Assembly (NCBI GenBank): GCA_016490735.1
Contig: JAEMWC010000020.1
Location: 1,557,501-1,621,500 of the forward strand
Reading direction: 5' to 3'
Length of the DNA: 64,000 bases
Source: Pachyseris speciosa
Taxonomy: Eukaryota > Cnidaria > Anthozoa > Scleractinia > Pachyseridae
The stretch's first letter is position 1, and the number at the start of each line of letters is the position of its first letter. The translations under genes and the position numbers were made by a program. The notes below the pieces were generated by a model. The model made no database searches. It was not told the origin of the DNA and worked only from the letters and a program-made list of their open reading frames with translations. Below are positions 24,689 through 36,075 of the stretch, one piece after another.

Positions 24689-25185
24689 TTAATTTGAATC
24701 GAGCGGATTGTTACGTCATAACTATATTCTTACAGTCGTGTTATGTATATGAGCAGTGTTTTTGAAAATTTCGTTGCCCATTCTTACTTTGAAATTTACA
24801 ACAATCACTTGCGTCTCTCCTAGGAATTACGAGTCGTTTAGAAGTTCTTAAAATGACACTGACCCACCCATAACATGGTTTTGGAGTCGTTGTGAACAGT
24901 AAAAACTTCGGAAACATTTGACTTTATTTGAAGTTTGCGGTTTTTTTCTTAGTGGATATTCAGTTAACATTTCTCACACCAAGTATTACTAACTCGCAAA
25001 GGTCAGATAACAGGTTGTAACCAGCCGGAGGTTTAATGTGGCTAACACGACATCGGTCTTCAGCACTTTTACTTTGATGGATCATTACTCCAATCCCTTA
25101 TAGTGGTATCAAACAAATGCACAACCATTGATTAACATGTTATAGAAATGTTTTGAACATAACAGTTTACCATAGCATCAGTACA

Positions 25186-25470
25186 ACCAAGAGAAAAAAA
25201 AGGGGGTTAGAGAGTACATCCGCCATATACACCTTATTTCAGGGGTAATTCGTCTCAGGTTATTTTTAGATCACTTGCCATCCTCCGAAATCCCGTGTGT
25301 GTAGGTAGTAGCCAATCACATACAGAGATGAAAATAGACGCGTGGAGAGGCTAAACGCTAAGCCGGTGGGCATCCTTTATCGCGGAAGCTAAAAATAACC
25401 TCGAATTACCCCTGAAATAAGGCGTGTATGACGGATGTACTCTCGAACCTCCTTAATTTTCTCTTGGCAC
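25186..25470. mobile_element. Foldback element in copy B intron 2
   Basis: About 90-base inverted arms share AGAGTACATCCG, CTTATTTCAGGGGTAATTCG and GGTTATTTTTAG. No clear target duplication was found, so the exact ends are uncertain. Confidence 0.6.
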
Positions 25471-28257
25471 AACCCGTTAGAAACACCCTTAACTCTAGCT
25501 TTTAGCGATAATAACAAAACAACTAGCTTGGTGGTACCCACTACCCCATCTAGTGGTCATCGGGAAATAATTAGTATAACAAGATACACCTTTTAAATAA
25601 ATTCGTAGGAGCGAATTAAGAGCCGATTGAAATTTTCGAGAATTTAAGGTATCTCTCAATCCGCTCCCAGGAATTTTGCTAAACTTTGTAAATCGTTGGA
25701 TCTCAACACGCCAATTACTGTTCAACAACAACAACAACAAGAAAATGGGGGACACCGAGCTCATTTTGAGTTATTTTCACTTGACGCTAAAATTAGAGGT
25801 GCTTCTACACGTTATACTGTTGCCATGTTATCGCATTTTGTTGACATGGTTGTCATAGCTTGTTCACCAATGACTGGGCATTCGTTTCATACCACTATCA
25901 TTATATCAACTCATAAAGAGAGGTAGTATCTACCCATCAAAGTGTACCTGCTGGAAAGTACTAGAAACTCGGCTGGTGTCAGCCACATTAACATAGTAAG
26001 TGAAGAAGCCGAGAGGGGCGGAGGGAGTGAAAGAGTGAATTGCGATATTTCTTTAGCTATTAAAAAATGATTTGGAGTTAAAACATAGCTCTCACTGGTT
26101 TAAAAACAATTGTCATCAACACAAAAATAGGGCAAAATATCATGTTGTAATACGGATGCTAAATTAATGTACTACAGCTGCCAGTGAAGTAGTTGATTAG
26201 GTAAATTGTATTGTAAATAGAACTGGTATTCCGTTTTCAACATCCACCTCAATTCATGAAGCTTTTATGGCAAGAACCATCTGCCATTGTCTTCTCACCC
26301 CAAACCTGAAATCCGGGTCAGTACGCATGTGCATGAATTTTCCCGCCACTTGAGGTAATCTCGGCTACTTGCCTTGAAACGGTCTGAACGGATACCATCC
26401 TTTCACCCTTTGTCTCTAGGATGGTGGTTAAATTGCCAAGTGGTAATGATCGCATACATTAATTGTTGAAAATTACCATTCAGGGGCACGGATTGTGGGA
26501 CACCGCAGTGCCAGCCAATCTTGGATACATAGCTTCAATACTGTGGAACCAGAATAACTGCAATGCAGAGTCCAGCCCGGTGACAACAGGGTACGAGGTC
26601 GAAGGTAGTAGCGATCTGTGTGAGATGATAGGCTTTAATAGAGATGACAGCATGGGACACTTGGTGACTGGCGGGTCAGTTGCAAACATTGAGGCGATGT
26701 GGGTGGCCAGAAATCTGAAATACTACCCGCTGGGGCTTCAAGAGGCGTTAATAAAAGAGAAACAGTTAACGGCAGCATGTGGATACAAGGTTACGATATT
26801 CACTTTTTTCGTGACACAAAGATAGTAAAATTTGGGACACGGCTTGATTTTTAGCTATGCCTATATTTTCAGCATTAGCTATGCCATGCTGATGAGGCCT
26901 AACGAGGCCGAAACAGCTGTCCATGGCTACCAATGCTTGGGCTCAATCTTTGCTTTGGTAGATTTAAGGGGTGATGCCCGCTACCATGTGGCCTTAGTGC
27001 CCTTAGAGTGGCTTCAGCTTACTTGATCACATTAATTTGTGAAGTATCCTTGTCACTCCAGCCACATCCCACAAGCTTTACGTTTTCAGTGCTTAATTTT
27101 TTTTGCTTGATTAGTTGATTTTTGCTAGGAGAATGAAGTGGCTTACAGTTTTTTTCTAGGGTAGGACAATTGTAGTTAGAAAGTACGCAATTTCTTTTCC
27201 AAAATGTAGATATATCTGCCTCAAAGAGACGCCACCATTCCTCTGGTGGATGCAACGTCATGAGAACTACTCAATTTGGACACTAACACCATTGTCAACA
27301 TGCCAGAGGATGTAGCAAAAGATGCCGGACTGGACGAGAAAGAGTTTAGAAAACTCATGGACAATTACCTGTACGAGTCCATAGGTCCTCATGAATTCTA
27401 CCTTCGCCACGAGCGGACCAAATCTCCCTGCGTTGTGGTGGCCAGCACGTACCACTTGTCTCTCTTAAAAACTGTGAACATCATCGGATTGGGAAAGGAA
27501 GGCCTTGTCGCTGTGCCAGTTGACGAAAATGCGCGGATGGACGTGGAGCGTAAGTCAAAAATTTTAACGTATTTTGTCGGTTGCACATAAAAGGGCAATG
27601 ACACCTAACATCCTGTATTGCTCAAGATAGCTGTTCACCAAGAAGTATTTTTAGCCACTAAACCTAGTTTTATTTCTCAAACACGTGAAACAAAAAGACA
27701 ATATAAACAATAGAATATAACAAGTACACAAAGCAATGTTAGTATTTCAAGTCTGAAGCTTTAAATTTTCGGAGCTGGTTGATTGCGTATAGTATAAATA
27801 AATGCTGGAGGTTTCTGCAAACAGATTCAATTTGTTAAATGGTGCATTAGAATTGTTGAAATCGTGCATTTAGTTTGATATAAAATCATAGTATAGAAAG
27901 GTCAGTGTCAGAATATCATCATCAAATAAAAAGCATCAACAAATAAAAGAATTGGAAGATCGCGTCTATTTACAAAATGCATCAGACGAAGCACTCATTT
28001 TTGGAGAATGAAAATTATGTGAAAAAAAGTCTGGGATAGCTGGCCCCTGGCAGCAAGATCAAAAGTTAGGTTGGGGCAGATTAGTAACTGATAAACTTGT
28101 AAGCCGGGTATTACTCGATGTATGAAATGGTGTAATTTTACAATTAGCACCGATATGGTACTTGCAAGAAAGACGTTCATTATATTAAGTATAGTTGTCT
28201 ATTTGGACTATTTGCATCGGTCTTCCTCACGCTCAAGTGGATTATATAGAGTGGGGG

Positions 28258-28705
28258 CAGGGGCACCCAACGAGCCAAATCCAGCAAAAGCTGTAGAAAG
28301 GCATTTTTAAGTACTTTATCGTTGGAAGTCTGTTAAAGTGATGTTTTCATAAGCTAGAAAACGTTCATCTGTTCGGATTCCCTAGCTGAAATTTTAATTG
28401 CCAGAAAATGTTAGGGAACGAAATCTTCCTTTGAGAAAATGCAAGCTGAAATGAACTTTCCGCGAACTTCCTAGGGAACTATTTTCTTTCCGAAAATGCT
28501 AGCTGACGTTTTTGACAGCCAAAAACAGCAATAACGACCTTTCCCTTTCAAACCTCAGGGACTACGATTTCCTAATTGCAAATCTTTTAGACCATGTTTC
28601 AGTTAACGAAAATCCGAGTGCACTCTTTAATCGACGCCGAAAGCCCAAGTCGAATTACTCTCCACCGAACAGATATCTACCGAAACCTGTCGTTGGGTGC
28701 CCCTG
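28258..28705 (+). mobile_element. TIR element family, copy 2 (448 bp)
   Basis: It has the same CAGGGGCACCCAACGA terminus and inverted end as the 22684 copy, in the same orientation. The flanking hexamers are TGGGGG and TAGGGG (5 of 6). An imperfect direct repeat of about 45 bases (containing CTATTTGCATCGGTC) lies on both sides, at about 28206-28255 and 28751-28797. It is in intron 4 of copy B. Confidence 0.75.
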
Positions 28706-30118
28706 TAGGGGTCAGCCGTCACTTTCAGCTTAGAAGAAGCAAACAACGATCTATTTGCATCGGTCTCCTTCACGCTCATGCGGATTAGAGTGGAGGTCAA
28801 CTTCCGCAATAGCCTAACAAATTATAAATAACCTGGTAGGTATTCAACTAAATCTCCAAACATCCCAAAAGTAACAACCGAGAATCCCAGAGCATACCAT
28901 CCTAAACTGAATGGTCGCTAGGAGTGAAGGAGGCTATCCTAGACCACGACTCGGAAAGACAAAGAATTTGTCCAGCAATTAGGAAAACTCTAAGAGTCGC
29001 AAAAGAGCAACGTGGAGACATCAGCGAGATGCTCCCTTAAAAAACTGGAGAAACGAAAGCTTGCGAAATAAGGCCATTAGCCGTCATCTGCCAACAAGGG
29101 AGCTTCCAGAGCTATTTACCTATGACGTACATTGAGCGGAAACGGAAGTAGTTAAGGCTCAAAATAATTTGACATTTCTCAGAAAGAAAACGCGAGATTC
29201 TTCTGACAAGAACGAAGCGAAGGAAGCTGAAAAGGGACAAAGCCCCGGTAATCCGAGTAGGGGCTGTCCTCGGTAGGCGATTACATCAAACTGTGAGCGT
29301 GGCAACGCTTTCCAAAGTAAGTCGTTTAACGTTATTTCGTACATCATCAAAAGAAAGAAAACAATAAAAATAAAAAAATCCAAGATGGCAGATCAAATTC
29401 CTACGCTCTAGACATGTTATTTACCCTTCGGTTTTCATTTCATAACGTCCAGTCCTTTGCTACAAAGGGAGACCTAAAGTATGCCCTTCCAGGATCAATA
29501 ATTAAAACAACCAAGGAGAAATTACTAGCCAAGGGTCCATACCGCTCTAATGCCTGCCAAACATCAACTGTTTTATAACCCACTGATAACCGCTATCGGC
29601 ATGGGACGAAGGAACAAACAAACTTATTACTCCCAAGGCACAATGAAAGGGGAGTGGTAAAAACCACTCCCGTGGAATTTTGCTGTGGTGACATATTTTG
29701 AGGCTTAAACTGATCTAAGGCAACTGACAAGACTTGCCTTACATTGGAAAGGTCAAGAGACCTGTGCATTAGCCTATTTTTATTTCTTAACATGTTGAAT
29801 GACCTGGTGAGCTGAGACGCATGAATGTGAGTTATGCTTTGCAAAGTTTTCCAATTTCGTTTTAGAACTAGCACTGACTCTACAGAGCAAGTTGGAGAAT
29901 GAAATCCCCGTGATTAGCGTGATGAGCATTATGGGGACAACAGAGGAGAGTTCTGTGGATCCGTTGGATGAAATCTTGGCGATTAGAGATAACCTGCGTA
30001 AAAAGGTAGAATTTATGTTCAAATTAAAACTACCCAGGCTGGTGCTGTCGATCGTTTTAGTCGAGCTTTTTTCTTAACACGTATCTGCCCTGCTGCATAA
30101 AAGAAAGGTGAGGCATTT

Positions 30119-31593
30119 AAGGGGGTCTTCCACTTAAGACCACCTTTTTCTCCAAAATCAAACTAACTCGGTAGAAACCACCATCATACAACTCGTTGCC
30201 ATGAATGATGACAAACACAAAAATGTAGGAGTCTCTTGTTGCCATGACAACAGAACTAACTTTTGTCACATGTCTTTAAAATTGCATCCTCGGTAAAAAT
30301 AAATGAGCTAAAACACTTTGTCAGTGAGGTAAGAAACAATTTTTTCACTTTTTAACTTATGTTTGTTTTAATACATACTGTGAACCTAAACTTGTGGACT
30401 GACTCTGGTTATTTCCATACCTACCATCAATCTTTGGAATGTTATGAAAGAACAATTCAAAAGATTGGCATTTTTTCTGGTTCATGGCATAGAAGGTACG
30501 TTTGTCTTCCACTTTGAGCCCTAAAAAGCTGGTAACAGTAAAGCATGGGAAGTAGATAAGTTTTGCCAGTTACATATTCCACGCCAGTTTCAAATTTGAA
30601 ACCTACATACCGGCAGAAAAAAATTGCTGTGGTCAGGTTTTGTCATCTTTTCCAGCAATATCAGTGCAAAAGTGTACTTTGCTACACATGAAGCAAAGGA
30701 CAATGCATTTCTCCAGCAAAGTAAATATTATAGAAATGGAATGAAAACAACGTATCAGCTCCAAAATAGTGCAAGAATTAAATGCAAATCTTACCTTGCA
30801 AACGAGCGGTCTGGACAAATATTTTTTCAACTGAATCCTTTGTTCAGAGAGCTAACATTACAAACCAGCTCTTTTGCTTCCAAATGAATGAGGACGTTTT
30901 GGGAAAAAGGCAAACAAGAGCTCTATCAGCTCCCTTTTTAGCAGCAACCTCAACCAAGCAGCCAAACAGCAAGGATCTGACCCCGACGCATCCTGGCAAA
31001 TTCCCCATATCTTTGAGCGGGAAAGGCTCCCCAAAACAATTTATAATTTTCTTGTACGTCTCTGACCAGGCTTCAATCCTGCACCAAGAGTTGTCCAGGC
31101 ACCTTTAACTATCGAAGAAACTTCCACAAGGGAAGATTGAAGCCTGGTGAGACAAAACTTATTCACTTTGAGGCCCCTTGTCCATGAGTACCAAACCGTA
31201 AGTAGATTGAAGCGAGCGTTTGAACAAAGCTTGCTGCATTCACAGTGCCATTAAGCAGTTCTTTCAAATTGGCGAGGTTTAAGCCTTCTCAGCTCTTGAT
31301 AGTGAGCTCCGGCACCAGCAAATGACTCAAAACACAATAATTTAGGGCAATTTCGACACATTCCAGGCTAAATTCTGCAAATGATTAGGCCGACCAGAGA
31401 GTGAATTCAAATGAGCCGAGTATAGCCACGTGACCAGCTGTCATGTGAAAAGATCGATACATGCATAACAACACCCAGTCCTCCATCAAAATCTTTGTAG
31501 AAATAGGAGTTTTAATACCCCCGCCCCCTAACTCACTTTTAGCATAAAAATCATGGTTTCCTCATATGGTCTTGCGTGGAAGACCACTTTCAA
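30119..31593. mobile_element. Putative ~1.47-kb non-autonomous TIR element in copy B intron 5
   Basis: The ends share GGTCTTCCAC and AAGACCA in inverted orientation (left about 30125-30145, right about 31570-31592). Copy A has nothing equivalent in its much shorter intron 5. No convincing protein is encoded. Target duplication was not resolved, so boundaries are approximate. Confidence 0.45.
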
Positions 31594-33779
31594 ACACTAT
31601 TAAAATCTTTTAAGTGGTTCGTGAGATTTGCTCGCTTTCTTCACGCGAAGAAAAGCTAACGTTTTCATCCGATAAAGTCGGCGAGTCGAGGTGTAGTTTC
31701 AAGCAAGCATTATTAAACATTATCTTCTTCTTCTCAGGGCCTCAATTTCAGCATCCACGCTGACGCCGCCTGGGGAGCATACTTTCGCACTATGCAAATT
31801 GACCCTCCAGCAGATGATCCCTTACCAAACCCAAGCGAAGAAGGCTTCGTACCTGAGCTCTCGCTTAACATGCATGTGGCCAAGCAGCTGAAGGTTTGTT
31901 CGTTCTTTGTGGCAATACAATTACAGTGCAAGACCCAAATAAATACACATTATCATACTGGTACTAGTACTCGAAATGCTGGTGGCATTTGGTGCAAATG
32001 CACTACTGAGAATCCCAGAAATAGGAGCCTGGAGGAGGAAACGTGCACCTCCATGTTGCGATCAGTAATGATATGGATAGGCGCTGCTGTTGTCTGGGCG
32101 ATTTCGCTCTGCATAGTGTCATTTATTTCCAATTGCTCAAATTGAACCCTTACCAATAAAAGGTACATCGAGAACGTTTGTTGTTTAAATTTTACATTAT
32201 GAATTGCATAATCGCTTATTCATCTCCGTTGACTTAAGCAATGACAGAGAGGTTTTGAACCAGACTTAATCAGGTTTTAAAGCGAGCCGGCATAGGATAC
32301 GTAATCAAAAGTGAAATAATGGTGCACATTTGACATGAAAGATGTTTTCGTTAGGAAGTTTATCTTTGGCTGAAAGAAGACGCAAAATGAAGTTATGGGC
32401 TTAGATTCAAAAGTACGGAATCTCTTTGTTCTTGTTATTGTTGTTGTTCATCTTCTTCTTGCTCTAGCATCTTAAATGTTATAACGACGTTCTATATCTC
32501 TTGTTAAGGTTTTAAACAAGTGCGACACCGTCACATGCGATCCACACAAGTCTGGGTTCTGTCCCTACCCGGCTGGGGCCATTTGTTATCGCAATAAAAG
32601 ACTCAACAGCTTCCTGAATATGTCAAGTGTGCCCTACTTAAATGGAAGTGTTAACCTTGGAAATGTTGGCATTGAAGGTACAAAGCCTGGCGCAGCTGCT
32701 TGCGGTGTGCTGCTGGCCAATAGAGTGAGTTATCTATTAACTCAATGGAAATTTTTGTTTACACAGTATAGTATGCATGTTTTAGTCCTCTTTTTTGTGG
32801 AGGACTCTAATTAGCGTACGGAGGAACATATTAGCTGGGGTGACGTCACAGCCCATCTTGATCTCATGAAAAAAATGCGGAGGAATCCCATGAGGGCGTA
32901 AGGAAGACATTAAGATCGACGACGTCATGAATAGGCATCTGATTAAGATAGAGTGACGTCACTCAGGGTGGTAGGGTGGTATCATGTTCTATTTAGACTT
33001 ACCAACAGGTTATCAACCAGTAGCCTGTTGCTTGTATCTCATGAATAAAATGCGGAACACATTAACAACACTCGTAGGCTATTGTCTTGAATACAATGCC
33101 GAGTTTTCTCATTAGCTTGCTTTGGAATACACTAATTATGATATCAGGTTGTATGTTCTTATTTGCTGATAGCTAGAGTTCTTAGTCACTTTTAATGCAA
33201 TAAAATTATATCCTCATGAATAATTGATTAGCCTGATTGCAGTACTTTGCAACAGGTAACGTACCTAAGGAATAGCATTTCTTTCTTTCTTTTTTTCTTT
33301 GGTTTAGGTCATTGGACTTCACAAGAATGGTTACGGTCGCATTTTAGCAGAGTGCATGTTTACTTCCAAAATCCTTTACTGTTACTGGGCGTGTCTAACA
33401 GACGACGATGACGACTTTGTTGTGGAAACAACTAAGGCCTTACCCATTGAGAGCCCTGACTCCGCAAAGACCCAAAAACCTACATAAGAGACATGATATT
33501 GGGAAAAACCAACATGGAAATTGCTAAGGTACCGTTTTTTTACAGCTTGTAAAAGGGAAGGCGTGCAGTGGAGAGAATGACGCAGTACGAATGCAGCTTT
33601 CGTTTGTTTCTTAGCTTATTTTTTGGTTGGTTGATTATTTTGTTAATAGGAATTCCACCTTGAAAATGGCAAACAAATTTTAGCTTTCACATTTGAAAAT
33701 CAACAAAATAGCGCCTAACAAAGTAAATCGTAGAACGATAGGGCTACCCACATTTTAGGATCGGCACGCACATGGATAT

Positions 33780-33975
33780 GGTAATATGGATGGTATATGG
33801 TAAAAAATTGAAAAACCTTAATTTTGAACGGCAAATGATAGGGAAAAAGATAGAATAGGATGGGACAAGATATGGGATTGGATGGAATGGGATCACTAAT
33901 GAGCTGGGATGGAAAAAGGATGGGATAGGATAGGATGGGATAGATGGGATGGGATAGATGAGATAGATGGATGAT
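33780..33975. repeat. GGGATA/GATGG simple repeat
   Basis: Degenerate tandem GGGAT, GGGATAG and GATGG units lie downstream of exon 8 of copy B. Confidence 0.75.
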
Positions 33976-34052
33976 TCTTTATTTCACAAAAACACGTGCT
34001 AAAATGACAGACTTGCTGTGAATAGTTGCATGTTGAGGTTTGTTTGTTCTTA

Positions 34053-34387
34053 AGGCCCGCTTAAAAGGTTTCAAAATTTGACCAACATTCGTTTAACAAA
34101 CAGATATTGCGGCCTGATGTAAGCGTGCGTGTGCTCTACAATTGTTGAACGGAGTGTTGAAACGGCTTCAACACCATTCAACATTTTCGAGAACAAAGGA
34201 AAAGTTGAATCGATGTTGAATGAAAGTTTAAACCGATTTAAATTTGATTCAACACGCTTTCAACAAGCTTTCAACATTTTTTATGCTTTCAACATGTTGA
34301 ACGACCTGTTCAAACGCACTCGACCTTTGGTTCAACAATGTGTTGAACGCATGTTAAAGCAAATGTCGAAGCCGTTTAAACGGGCCT
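34053..34387. mobile_element. 335-bp MITE with TTA target duplication
   Basis: TTA flanks it (34050-34052 and 34388-34390). The ends AGGCCCGCTTAAAAGG and CGTTTAAACGGGCCT are inverted. The interior is rich in alternating GTTGAA and TTCAAC words. A 3-bp TWA duplication suggests PIF/Harbinger. Confidence 0.65.
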
Positions 34388-34549
34388 TTAGAGATTTCTT
34401 TTTTTGTCATGCATGATTTACTGTTTTCCTATAGCTATTAGCGGAATCCAAATCTTTCTGTTTTTTTTTTTTTGCCATTTGGCTTAAAAAGGTTGATTGT
34501 TACCTTTCTTAAAACCAGGTGAATTGTTTTATTTTACTGTGTGGTAATT

Positions 34550-34906
34550 TAGTTAAGCAGCCAATATTCCCAAATGATCGCAGTTGTGATCGCAAAATTG
34601 CGAAGCCTGTTCAGGACTTGAACCTGATTAGTGCGATGCTCTGAGCTATGAACTGACTTGTCAATTATGTTCATATTTCCGTATGAATGTGAATGATATA
34701 TGATAATATTTAATGAAATCAAATGAAGAATGATCTGTTCAAACGTTGAAGTCCTGAATTTTTTCAGGCTTCTTTCGCAATTGCATAAATTGCGATCACA
34801 ACTGCGAGGATCATTCTTCATTTGATTTCATTTCCGCAGTTCATGTATGATTTATTTCATATATCATTCACATTCATTTCTTTGGAACATGAACCATAAT
34901 TGACTG

Positions 34907-34937
<31 letters not shown>

Positions 34938-35090
34938 TTAGAGCATGTAATCGCGAGGTCACGGGTTCAAAGTTGAAGTCCTGAATTTTCAGGCTTCTAT
35001 CGCAATTGCATAAATTGCGATCACAATGCGAGGATCATCTTCATTTGATTTCATTTAGTTCATGTATGATTATTTCATATATCATCACAA
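34550..35090. repeat. tRNA-like foldback elements in copy B intron 8
   Basis: There are two adjacent units. Each has GCGATCACAA and GCGAGGATCAT arms and a TCCTGAATTTTTTCAGGCTT block. The second carries a tRNA-like head at 34920-34983 with box-A-like TAGCTCAGTTGTTAGAGC and box-B-like GGGTTCAAA. The head is too short and degenerate for a functional tRNA. Confidence 0.65.
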
Positions 35091-35954
35091 TATTCCTTTT
35101 GTTATATATTTGTTGAGATACACTCTGTTTTTGTATTAGAATCAAGAGGTGATGAAGTTTCTTCGAGAAATTGGTCCTGACACTCTGGTTCCCTGCTTTT
35201 CTGTTAATGTACGAGGAATACTGACGTAAATCTGACCAACAAGATAGTCCAATCAATTTTCAATGCCCTGAGTCATGACATTGATAGCAAATCGGATCAG
35301 CGAATACCTATGATTGTGACGTCATCCGTGATGACGTATCAGCGGAACTCCAGCCACCTGGAGAAGTTCAAGGAAAGACTTGGGGTAAGAGGAGGAAAAC
35401 TGATATAATTTTTCTTAGAGTTATTAAGTGGTAATTATTATTTCATCCTAAAGGTCCTTTAGGCTGACGTAAAGAGCGTCTTTTGTCACCCACAGTAACT
35501 GTTATTGTAATAGTCCGAACGCTTGCCCATCCTCTCCATTTTACCCAAGCATCTCCCTTCCTTTTTAACGTTGGTCGGCACCTATTATGTCCTTTGTATA
35601 TGTTTACTGAGTTCTATCTCCCAACAGCAATACTTTTTTGCCGACCCTGGTGTAGATGATTGAACGTTGTAGCCAGATTCAGGTACTTATTTCGCTGTTG
35701 TTCTTGAATTTTATTCAATAAAGCTGGACCCAGAGAACAAAGATGGAGTAGGATACATTACAACTGCCTGTATGGACCCCTGGTCCACCTCAGTGGAGTT
35801 TATGGATGAGTTGGCTTACGTTATGAGAAATGCAATCCTCAATGCAGTTGGAAGGGTAAGAAGCACCATAGTCGCATTGTAGCTGTTTTCAACATCGTTT
35901 AAGGTGTTTTAAGAAGTAAAAATAGATTGAACCCAACAGCCATATCATAACTTC

Positions 35955-36075
35955 ATGATGCACGATTGTCCGGGTGAGTAGTCCTGAGAAGAACTGATGT
36001 TTCGGCAACCTGAGTGGAACCATCATCAGGGTCAAGTTACAAAACACAGTCAAGTGACTTGGATGGGTAACGTAA
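35955..36075 (-). mobile_element. Penelope-like 3' end remnant with hammerhead-like core
   Basis: It is similar to 6905-7010 (shared GTAGTCCTGAGA, GTTTCG, CAACCTGAG and CATCATCAG words). On the minus strand it has CTGATGA (36029-36023), a stem-II region, GAAAC (36003-35999) and ATC (35998-35996). It lies in intron 10 of copy B. No protein-coding part remains. Confidence 0.55.

Noticed and set aside
28512..28733. Similar short frames in TIR copies 2 and 3 (also 52405-52629)
   Set aside because: Similarity comes from shared non-coding element sequence; starts and stops differ and copy 1 lacks the frame.
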